This document shows positions 18,225 through 25,151 of a stretch of 64,000 nt of DNA, piece after piece (position 1 is the stretch's first letter; each line of letters opens with the position of its first letter). Made by a program: the position numbers and the translations under genes. Under the pieces are notes generated by a model. The model was given only the letters and a program-made list of their open reading frames with translations. It did not search any database and was not told the DNA's origin. The stretch spans positions 186,001-250,000 of the forward strand of contig CP119321.1 in the NCBI GenBank assembly GCA_029202445.1. Reading direction: 5' to 3'. This DNA comes from Candidatus Microbacterium phytovorans (lineage in GTDB: Bacteria; Actinomycetota; Actinomycetes; Actinomycetales; Microbacteriaceae).

Positions 18225-20603
18225 TCAGCGGCCTGTCGTGGCGGCGACGACACGAGAGGCGATCGCGTCTGCGCAGACCGTCGCTCCCGCTCGTGGTTCG
18301 GGATCGCCGGGCACCTGCACCCACCGGCGGGCGAACGCCGCGGCATCCGCCGGTGTCGCCTTTTCGGCGGCGATGGCCTCTGCCAGCTCCGGCACGGTGC
18401 GCACGATGGGCCCCGGGAGGTCTCGCCGGTAATCGAGGTAGAAGTCGCGCGAGGCGAGGTACTCGTCGAGGTCGGGAACGAGGAAGTAGCTCGGCACGCC
18501 GACGACGGCCGCCTCGTACAGCGCGGAGGAGTAGTCGGTGATGAAGACGTCGGCGATGAGCAGCATCTCCTGCGTGGAGAACCCGTCGGCGGTGTCCACG
18601 TCGCCACCGAAGCGCCCGTGCATGAGGGGGTGGAGTTTCACGACGGTGTGGATGCCGTGGGCGCGCAGGGCATCGCCGAGGCCGGTCGCATCGACGGTCA
18701 CCGTGCCGTCGAGCCGGAAGGTGGGGGCGAAGACCGCGACGCGGGCGCCACGCAGGTGCGGGTGGCGCGCATAGATCCGCTCGCGCGTCTGGGCGGCACG
18801 CGCGGGATCGCGGAGGCGGTCGACGCGGGGGAGCGGCGCCACCACGACGCGAGACACGTCGGTGCCGAAGGCCTCCGCGTAGGCAGCGCGGCACTCCTCG
18901 GCGCTCGTGAGCACGACGTCGTACCCCTCGTGCATGCGCATCGCCTTGGCGAGGCGAGCATCGCGTCCCTCCTCCTGTCCGAGGATGCTGAGTCCGAACT
19001 TCTTGAACGCTCCCAGCGCGTGCCAGATCTGCATCACGGTGAGGGAGTCCTTGTGGCGAAGGACGCTCGCCACAATCGAGTACGTGTCGACGATCAGGAC
19101 CCGCGCCGTCGCCACCTGGTAGAGCTGCGCCAGCATGTGGATGCTGTAGCGCACCTTGCCCGCCAGTCCGGGCGGCACCATGCGCACCATCGACACGACG
19201 CGCACCGACGGATCGCGCGTCGTGATGGCATCCCGGAGATCGGCGAAGTCGGCCGGCTCCTCGGGATGCTCCCGACTGATCATCACGACTTTGCGCTGCG
19301 TGGGCAGCAGCTTGAGGGGCGCGTACACGATCGCCAGGCCCACCCGGGCCAGGGCGGCCACCGCGAGCTGTGCGCCGATGCGGCCCCGCACGCGCGTGGG
19401 CGCCGGGCTCCCGCCGGGAGCGACCGCCGCGGTGTCGACGTCGGCGCGTCGGGCCAGGATGATCTCGCGGGTGATCCGTTCGCTCGAACGACCGTCGCAC
19501 GCGGACATGAACCGCTCGCGGAAGGCGTCGGCGTCGGCTCCGACCGCGGCGGAGCGGATCGCGGCCGCCAGGTTCTCGCCTTCGCGCACGAGCGGGCCGG
19601 TGACGTACGCCTCGAACGGGTAGTAGAAGTCCCGCGCCGCGGTGTACTCCTCCAGGTCGGGGCAGAAGAAGACGATGGGGCGGCGCAGCAGCGAGTACTC
19701 GAAGATCGCCGAGGAGTAGTCGGTCACGAGCACGTCGGCGGCCATGAGCAGCTCGTTCAGCTCGCGCTCGCCGGACACGTCGAGCACACCCGTGACGTGA
19801 GGGCGCTGCACCTCCAGTGGTGTGACGAAGGGATGCATCTTGACCATGACGACCCACTCGTCGCCCAGATCGGCCGCGAGCTTCTCCCACGGCACCGCGT
19901 CGACGTCGTAGGTCGCCGTGAGCTGGCCGTTCCCCCGGAACGTCGGAGCGAAGAGGGCGATCTTCTGCGACTTCTTGATGCCGTAGCGCTTGCGCAGCGC
20001 GGCCGCCGTGCGCTGCACGTCGTCGTCGTCGAAGAAGATGTCGGTGCGCGGCACCCCGAGCGCGTGCACGCGCTCGACGTCGATCGCGAACGCCTCCGCG
20101 TAGTCGCCGCGGATGCTCTCTGCGCTGACGCTCGCGTCGGTGTAGTTGCGGTGGGCCAGCGATCCCGGCAGCGGCCCTCCGGGAAGGCCTTCGCGACTCC
20201 AGCCCACCCGCTTGAAGGCGCCCGCGGCATGCCAGACCTGAAGGAGGCGCGTCTCGCTCCGGAGGTGCAAGGGGTAGATCAGCGGGTAGAAGTCGTCGAC
20301 GACGATGGTCTGCGCCGTTGCGATCAGCCACGGGAGGCGCACGAGGTCGCTCAGGGGGCGGCGCGCACGCAGGCGTCGTTTGAAGACGCCGCGGATGTCG
20401 GCATCCGGTTGCTGGCGACGGATCTCCGCCTCCAAGAAGGCGAAGTTGCCCGTGAAGCCGGCGCGGGAGTCGGAGAGGAAGAGCACGCGGCCCGGGCGGA
20501 CCGGGCGGGTTCGTCGTGCGATCGCATAGGCGAGGATGTACGGCGCGAACCGCCACTTCTGCAGGAACGCGCTCCCTCGCAGCATGCTGCGCAGTGTGGG
20601 CAC
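18225..20603 (-). CDS. Two-domain CDP-glycerol glycerophosphotransferase-like protein (TagF type, duplicated)
   Basis: Protein of 792 aa with two consecutive Glyphos_transf domains. The first, about 30-375, shows LLQVWHAAGAFKRVGWSREG, LFAPTFRGNG and VTDYSSAIFEYSLLRRP. The second, about 420-780, shows MQIWHALGAFKKFG, VFAPTFRLDG and ITDYSSALYEAAVVGVP. Both keep the histidine and TDYSS motifs, so both may be active. Typical TagF has one such domain; duplicated forms may add two units, or prime and extend. A Gly/Pro-rich linker around 395-405 separates the halves. It lies between the polymerase-like genes and the GT29/GT4 fusion. It likely transfers glycerol-P or ribitol-P within the wall polymer. 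Confidence 0.85.
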   Translation of the reverse strand: MPTLRSMLRGSAFLQKWRFAPYILAYAIARRTRPVRPGRVLFLSDSRAGFTGNFAFLEAEIRRQQPDADIRGVFKRRLRARRPLSDLVRLPWLIATAQTIVVDDFYPLIYPLHLRSETRLLQVWHAAGAFKRVGWSREGLPGGPLPGSLAHRNYTDASVSAESIRGDYAEAFAIDVERVHALGVPRTDIFFDDDDVQRTAAALRKRYGIKKSQKIALFAPTFRGNGQLTATYDVDAVPWEKLAADLGDEWVVMVKMHPFVTPLEVQRPHVTGVLDVSGERELNELLMAADVLVTDYSSAIFEYSLLRRPIVFFCPDLEEYTAARDFYYPFEAYVTGPLVREGENLAAAIRSAAVGADADAFRERFMSACDGRSSERITREIILARRADVDTAAVAPGGSPAPTRVRGRIGAQLAVAALARVGLAIVYAPLKLLPTQRKVVMISREHPEEPADFADLRDAITTRDPSVRVVSMVRMVPPGLAGKVRYSIHMLAQLYQVATARVLIVDTYSIVASVLRHKDSLTVMQIWHALGAFKKFGLSILGQEEGRDARLAKAMRMHEGYDVVLTSAEECRAAYAEAFGTDVSRVVVAPLPRVDRLRDPARAAQTRERIYARHPHLRGARVAVFAPTFRLDGTVTVDATGLGDALRAHGIHTVVKLHPLMHGRFGGDVDTADGFSTQEMLLIADVFITDYSSALYEAAVVGVPSYFLVPDLDEYLASRDFYLDYRRDLPGPIVRTVPELAEAIAAEKATPADAAAFARRWVQVPGDPEPRAGATVCADAIASRVVAATTGR

Positions 20604-20718
20604 GGAAACCTCCAGGTGAGACGACGAACCCGGCCAATCCTAGTTGTCGGGTCGATGTGCGAACGCTGAGCCGTCGGCGGCGTGCGGCCGTATGCGGGGG
20701 AGGGCGGGAGTGTGGAGG

Positions 20719-22026
20719 CTAGGAGACGGTGCCGCGCGGCATCCGCCATCCCGGTGACTCCGGTCCGGTGTCGAGGCCGCTGCGCCACCCCCGCACGAGC
20801 GAGGCGCGGGTCGCGCAGACGACGAGGAGGAACCAGCCGAAGCCGCCCAGCAGCGAACTGGTCACGACCGAGTCGGCGAGGAGCGTGATGATCACCAGGG
20901 CCGGCCACGTGTAGACGGTGGAGCGACGCTCGGATGCCGTCACCCACGCGCGGGCGAGCGCGAGCCCGGCGAATCCGACGAAGAGGACGACGCCGACCGC
21001 GCCGGCCTGCAGGAGCACGTCCATCCACGCGTTCAGCGCCGATCCGTGCTCGCGGCCGGTGGCTCCGCGGATGAAGTAGTACGGCATCAGGTTGTCGGGC
21101 CAGCTGCCGACCCAGCCCCAACCTTGGACCGGCCGCAGCGCGGCCATGTCGAGGATCTCGTTCCACAGGCGCGACCGGGTGAGGAAGTCGGGCTCCGCGT
21201 TGAGCCAGTAGACGATCGGGCGCCGGAAGGTGAAGACGAGGATGCCGCCGATCGCGAGCGCCCCGGCGATCGCCCACTGCAGGGCCGTCCGGCGTTCCGG
21301 TGGCGTGCGGCGGACGATGGCGAGGATGCCGGTGGCGAGCCCCGCGATGAGCGCCATGCCCAGCACGATCGGCGAGTCGGTGAAGACGGCCAGCAGGCAG
21401 GCGAGCACGACCGAGAAGACCGAGAGCCCGGGGCTGACCGAGCGGGTCCGCCACTCCACGAGGAAGGTGATCAGCGCGAGGATCGTGACGAGGCCGAGCA
21501 TCGTCCGGGTGCCGAACAGCCCCTGGATCGGACCGCCCTCGGCGAGGTTCCCCGCGATGCCCAGGAACGGCACGGGAAGGTCGAGCAGGATGCCACTGAG
21601 GATCTCGATCGCGAGGGAGCCCCCCAGGAGTACCCGCAGCACGTCTCCCGTCGCGCGCACGGTCTGCAGCGTGTCGCGGAACTGCGCCACCACGACGGCG
21701 AGGAAGGTGGGGGCGGCCAACTGCAGCCAGCCGCCCAGGGTCGCTCCCGTGGACCGCGACCAGAACACGGTCAGCAGCAACCAGAGCAGGAAGAGCAGCA
21801 GCAGGGTGGGCATGATCTCGAACACGCGCAGCTCCCGCCGGCGCGCCACGATCATGCCGGCGCCGATGACGCACAGGCCCGTGATGATCGCGCCGTAGCC
21901 GGCATCCCCCATCAGCTGTCGGAGCAGGTGGGTCGAGAAGAGGGCGCCGATCGTCACCGTCGTGAAGGCGGCTGCGAGCGCGGAGGAGCGGAGGAAGTCC
22001 AGGGTGGCGCGCCGGAGGGTCGTCAT
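20719..22026 (-). CDS. O-antigen ligase/polymerase family membrane protein
   Basis: Polytopic membrane protein (435 aa) of the O-antigen ligase/Wzy polymerase superfamily (PF04932 type), with roughly ten to twelve hydrophobic helices. GGPIQGLFGTRTMLGL and, after a long extracytoplasmic loop, GWGWVGSW match the family pattern in which charged loop residues act on lipid-linked glycans. Start: the ATG at 22026 overlaps the upstream stop (ATGA); the frame stays open into the neighbouring gene, but that is shadow. It is the close neighbour and probable paralogue of the next gene upstream. It either polymerises repeat units or ligates the polymer to its acceptor. Confidence 0.83.
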   Translation of the reverse strand: MTTLRRATLDFLRSSALAAAFTTVTIGALFSTHLLRQLMGDAGYGAIITGLCVIGAGMIVARRRELRVFEIMPTLLLLFLLWLLLTVFWSRSTGATLGGWLQLAAPTFLAVVVAQFRDTLQTVRATGDVLRVLLGGSLAIEILSGILLDLPVPFLGIAGNLAEGGPIQGLFGTRTMLGLVTILALITFLVEWRTRSVSPGLSVFSVVLACLLAVFTDSPIVLGMALIAGLATGILAIVRRTPPERRTALQWAIAGALAIGGILVFTFRRPIVYWLNAEPDFLTRSRLWNEILDMAALRPVQGWGWVGSWPDNLMPYYFIRGATGREHGSALNAWMDVLLQAGAVGVVLFVGFAGLALARAWVTASERRSTVYTWPALVIITLLADSVVTSSLLGGFGWFLLVVCATRASLVRGWRSGLDTGPESPGWRMPRGTVS

Positions 22027-23420
22027 CGCTCCGCGAGCCGCTCGCCCTGCTCGCCCGCCAGCCGCTGCTCGGACGGGCCGCGCCCCACGAGGGGAGCCTG
22101 CTTGATCTTGAACGCGAACATGATGAGGAACATCCAGCCCCAGTTGAGGAGCGGTGTCGACTCGGCGAGCCCCTGCACGAGGAGCTGCGCGGCCGTGAGG
22201 GTGGGAAGGAGCGTGAGTGCGGCGTAGGGCCGGTCGGCGACGAGATCCCATCGGGGGCGATCGACGGCGAAGAACCAGGAACGCCAGATGAACGCCAGGT
22301 AGGTGAGCGCCATGAGCGTGACGCCGACGGCACCGAGTTGGAGGAAGACGTCCAGCCACATGTTGTGGGCTTGCATGACGGTCTCGCCGTGGTCGACGAT
22401 CCACCCGTCGAAGAAGGGGTCGGTCGGCACCCACGGGGTCGCGAATCCCCAGCCGAAGACGGGACGCTCGCTAGCTCGCGCGGCGACCGCGCCCCAGATC
22501 GACTCGCGCCCCGTGAGGTCGGCCGACCGCCCGAGAAGGCGGAAGACCGTGTCGCGGGCGAGCCAGAGCGCGCCGAGTCCGCCCACCGCGATCACGGCGT
22601 ACGCGATGTAGTACCGCGTGCGTTCGCCCGGACGCCGGGTGGTGCGCATGAGGAGCGCGGTGGCGAGCACGACGACGGTGAAGGCGGCGGCGAGATAGGC
22701 CGTTGCGGAGCCGGCGCGCACGAAGAGGAAGGCGGCCAGCGCGACCCAGCCCACGAGGAGCGCCCGGCGCGGGGCCTTCGAAGCGATGCGGATGCCGAAG
22801 ACCACCATGCCGAGGAGGGCGACGTAGGCCAGGGCGTTGGAGTTGCCGAAGAGCCCCTGGATGCGGCCGCCGTCGAAGAGGTTGTCTCGACTCCAGAGGA
22901 CGATGGGGTCGTATTCGCCGACGGGTCGGACGAATCCCGGAAGGATGGGTCCGCCCCACACGAGCGACACCCACAGCTCGAACACGAGCGACAGCCCGAG
23001 GATCCACTTGAGCGCCGACGCGATGGCGCGAACGAGCTCCCGCCACGTGAGGACGGCCGCGATGAGACCGCCGTGCACCGTCAGAGACAGGACGAGCCCC
23101 AGGGTGAGCGCGCTCGTCGACGGCCACGCCGACCATGCGAGCGAGGACACCGCCAGGGCGAGGTAGGACACGGCGAACCACGGGAGGCGGCGCCACTGCA
23201 CGACGGGACGCAACACGATCCACAGGATCAAGGAGACGATCGCGGAGCCGTACACTGCGGCGGCCGTGCCGACCGCGCCGAACAGCATGAGCAGGCTCGT
23301 CCCGCCGAGTCCCCCTGCCAGCACGAGGATGCACCAGCCGCGCAGCAGGAGGTGGCTCGTGGTCTCCCGGACGGGCGCGGCCGGCGGTGCGGCGATGGGG
23401 TGCTGGGTGTGGGGGCTCAT
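22023..23420 (-). CDS. O-antigen ligase/polymerase family membrane protein
   Basis: Second Wzy/WaaL-type membrane protein (465 aa) and first gene of the 23420-14631 run. It shares with its neighbour the motif GGRIQGLFGNSNALAYVAL and the loop motif VFGWGFATPWVP, which suggests duplication, although overall the two proteins differ. A short Pro/Ala-rich cytoplasmic N-terminus precedes about eleven hydrophobic helices. AGGAG lies seven bases before the ATG. It is divergent from manA with only 40 bases between the starts, so the two promoters overlap. Confidence 0.83.
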   Translation of the reverse strand: MSPHTQHPIAAPPAAPVRETTSHLLLRGWCILVLAGGLGGTSLLMLFGAVGTAAAVYGSAIVSLILWIVLRPVVQWRRLPWFAVSYLALAVSSLAWSAWPSTSALTLGLVLSLTVHGGLIAAVLTWRELVRAIASALKWILGLSLVFELWVSLVWGGPILPGFVRPVGEYDPIVLWSRDNLFDGGRIQGLFGNSNALAYVALLGMVVFGIRIASKAPRRALLVGWVALAAFLFVRAGSATAYLAAAFTVVVLATALLMRTTRRPGERTRYYIAYAVIAVGGLGALWLARDTVFRLLGRSADLTGRESIWGAVAARASERPVFGWGFATPWVPTDPFFDGWIVDHGETVMQAHNMWLDVFLQLGAVGVTLMALTYLAFIWRSWFFAVDRPRWDLVADRPYAALTLLPTLTAAQLLVQGLAESTPLLNWGWMFLIMFAFKIKQAPLVGRGPSEQRLAGEQGERLAER

Positions 23421-23448
23421 GTGCTCCTCAGGGTATCGCGGGCCGCTC

Positions 23449-23454
23449 TAGGCT
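23449..23454 (+). promoter_or_regulatory. -10 hexamer TAGGCT, leaderless promoter of manA
   Basis: TAGGCT ends six bases before the manA GTG at 23461, so transcription should start at the start codon. The 40-base divergent gap must also hold the promoter and ribosome site of the membrane protein gene at 23420. Confidence 0.5.
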
Positions 23455-23460
23455 GAGCAT

Positions 23461-24606
23461 GTGCTGATCCCCATCGCCAATGAACCGCGTGCGTATTCGT
23501 GGGGGTCGCCCACCCTCATCCCCGGTCTGGTCGGACGTGAGCCGACCGGTCTGCCGGAGGCCGAGATCTGGTACGGCGACCACCCGGGGAGCCCGTCGCG
23601 CACCCCCGACGGCCGCACGCTCGACGTGGTTCTGGCCGGGGAGGGCGCTCCGCCGCTGCCCTACCTGCTGAAGGTGCTCGCTGCGGGCATGTCGCTGTCG
23701 ATCCAGGCGCACCCGTCGAAGGCCGAAGCCGAGGAGGGGTACGCGCGGGAAGAGGCCGCCGGCATCCCGCGCGACGCCGACGACCGCACCTACCGCGACG
23801 CCAACCACAAGCCGGAGATCATCGTCGCGCTGAGCGATCGATTCCGTGCGCTGGTGGGTTTGCGCGACGTCGACGCGACCCTCCGGCTGCTCGACGCCCT
23901 CCCGTCCGCCCCGGGTGTCGTCGCCGTACGAGCTCGTCTCGCCTCGGGCGAGCCGCCCGCAGCCCTGCGCGACGTGCTCGCGTGGCTGCTCTCCGGTGAC
24001 GCGGACGACGCCGTGTCGGATGTCGTGGCGGCGCTGGGTTCTGCCGACAGCGCCGAGTTCGCCGCCGAGCTCGAGGTGCTGCGCCGCATCGCCGCCGATT
24101 TCCCCGGCGACCCCGGCGTCGTCGTCGCCTTGCTCATGAACCTCGTCGAGTTGCGCACGGGCGAGGCGCTGTTCGCCCCCGCCGGCGTGCTGCATGCCTA
24201 CCAGGAGGGCCTCGGCGTCGAGTTGATGGCCGCGAGCGACAACGTCCTGCGCGGCGGCCTCACGCCTAAGCACGTCGACGTCGCCGAACTCCTGCGGATC
24301 GTCGACACGACTCCCGGCCCGGCTCCGCGCGTCGTGCCCTCGCGCCTCGGCGCCGTGGCGCTCTACGACGCCGGCGTGCCCGATTTCCTTCTGCAGCGCG
24401 TGGAGGTCACGGCGGATGCCGGGGCCTCGCTGCCCGTCACCGGTCCGACGATCGCCCTCGTCGTCCGCGGACGCGTCGCCGTGGCGACCGGTGGCGAGGA
24501 GGCAACGCTGGCGGCAGGCGAGGCTGCATTCCTCAGCGCCGACTCGGGAGAGGTCGTCCTGCGCGGCGACGGCGAGGTTTTCCTCGCCCGACCGGGGAAG
24601 CCCTGA
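23461..24606 (+). CDS. manA: Mannose-6-phosphate isomerase, class I
   Basis: Zinc enzyme that interconverts fructose-6-phosphate and mannose-6-phosphate, feeding GDP-mannose for wall glycans. The protein has 381 aa. Metal and active-site regions are SIQAHPSK (about 80-87), ANHKPEI (about 116-122) and LFAPAGVLHAYQEG (about 238-251). The GTG at 23461 is supported by a leaderless -10; an ATG two bases earlier is out of frame and stops at once. It sits just upstream of whiB2, as in other actinobacteria. Function is firm. Confidence 0.94.
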   Translation: MLIPIANEPRAYSWGSPTLIPGLVGREPTGLPEAEIWYGDHPGSPSRTPDGRTLDVVLAGEGAPPLPYLLKVLAAGMSLSIQAHPSKAEAEEGYAREEAAGIPRDADDRTYRDANHKPEIIVALSDRFRALVGLRDVDATLRLLDALPSAPGVVAVRARLASGEPPAALRDVLAWLLSGDADDAVSDVVAALGSADSAEFAAELEVLRRIAADFPGDPGVVVALLMNLVELRTGEALFAPAGVLHAYQEGLGVELMAASDNVLRGGLTPKHVDVAELLRIVDTTPGPAPRVVPSRLGAVALYDAGVPDFLLQRVEVTADAGASLPVTGPTIALVVRGRVAVATGGEEATLAAGEAAFLSADSGEVVLRGDGEVFLARPGKP

Positions 24607-24641
24607 CCTCGACCGATCGACGCGACACGCCTACGGCGCGC

Positions 24642-24674
24642 CGTAAAGGTTCAATCACGCGTTGAGGGTTTACG
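24642..24674. repeat. Imperfect inverted repeat upstream of whiB2
   Basis: Outer arms CGTAAA and TTTACG enclose partly matching inner arms (TCAA/TTGA) around a 7-base centre. It overlaps a perfect 14-bp palindrome, TACGGCGCGCCGTA, at 24632-24645. It lies just upstream of the candidate whiB2 promoter and could be an operator; the end of manA is also close, so a terminator role is possible. Confidence 0.35.
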
Positions 24675-24683
24675 ATCTGCGAC

Positions 24684-24714
24684 TTGACCTCACCGAATGA
24701 CAAGGGTGTAATTA
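24684..24714 (+). promoter_or_regulatory. Candidate whiB2 promoter
   Basis: TTGACC (24684-24689) and TAATTA (24709-24714) are separated by 19 bases, in the most A/T-rich stretch between manA and whiB2. Start of transcription would fall near 24721, leaving a leader of about 40 bases that contains a GGGAG ribosome site before the ATG at 24761. The spacer is longer than ideal. Confidence 0.35.
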
Positions 24715-24760
24715 TCCCAACACGCGCAACAGCGCGAGGCGAAACAGGTGGGAGAGCGAT

Positions 24761-25081
24761 ATGGCGGCTTACCGTTCCGGCGTTCCCGAGAATTGGTTCG
24801 TCGACCCGGTCAACCTCGGTGTCCCCGGTGTGCGCCGGGCGACCGTGGACGAGGGCGACGGCACGCTCTCCTGGCAGACCGACGCGCTGTGCGCGCAGAC
24901 CGACCCCGAGGCCTTCTTCCCGGAAAAGGGCGGATCGACGCGCGACGCCAAGCGCATCTGCACCTCGTGCGACGTGCGAGGCGAGTGCCTCGAGTACGCG
25001 CTCCAGAACGACGAGCGCTTCGGTATCTGGGGCGGGCTGAGCGAGCGCGAGCGCCGCAAGCTCAAGCGCCGCGCCGGCTGA
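24761..25081 (+). CDS. whiB2: WhiB-family transcriptional regulator (WhiB2/WhmD type)
   Basis: Iron-sulphur regulator of 106 aa. The four cluster cysteines are C44, C67, C70 and C76 (spacing C-x22-C-x2-C-x5-C), followed by the GIWGG turn at 88-92 and a basic tail KLKRRAG. The longer N-terminus and the position next to manA and DUF3499 match WhiB2 (WhmD in mycobacteria, WhiB in Streptomyces), which acts in septation and sporulation genes. Unlike many neighbours it has a leader with a ribosome site, and the upstream DNA holds inverted repeats, so regulated expression is likely. Confidence 0.93.
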   Translation: MAAYRSGVPENWFVDPVNLGVPGVRRATVDEGDGTLSWQTDALCAQTDPEAFFPEKGGSTRDAKRICTSCDVRGECLEYALQNDERFGIWGGLSERERRKLKRRAG

Positions 25082-25136
25082 GACGCCGATCCCCGGAATC
25101 GCGGCGTGCACTCCGCGCACCGCGACCGGGCCCGCT

Positions 25137-25142
25137 TAGGCT
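25137..25142 (+). promoter_or_regulatory. -10 hexamer TAGGCT before the membrane glycosyltransferase gene
   Basis: TAGGCT ends nine bases before the ATG at 25152. Transcription would start within about three bases of the start codon, so the mRNA would be effectively leaderless; no ribosome site is seen. Confidence 0.45.
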
Positions 25143-25151
25143 GACGTCGTC

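Noticed and set aside
18213..20669. Open frame of about 820 codons on the plus strand
   Set aside because: Mirror of the two-domain TagF-like gene on the minus strand, whose motifs are unmistakable.
24640..24670. tRNA T-arm-like GGTTCAATC
   Set aside because: No acceptor or anticodon stems can be drawn around it, and the surrounding inverted repeat explains the sequence better.
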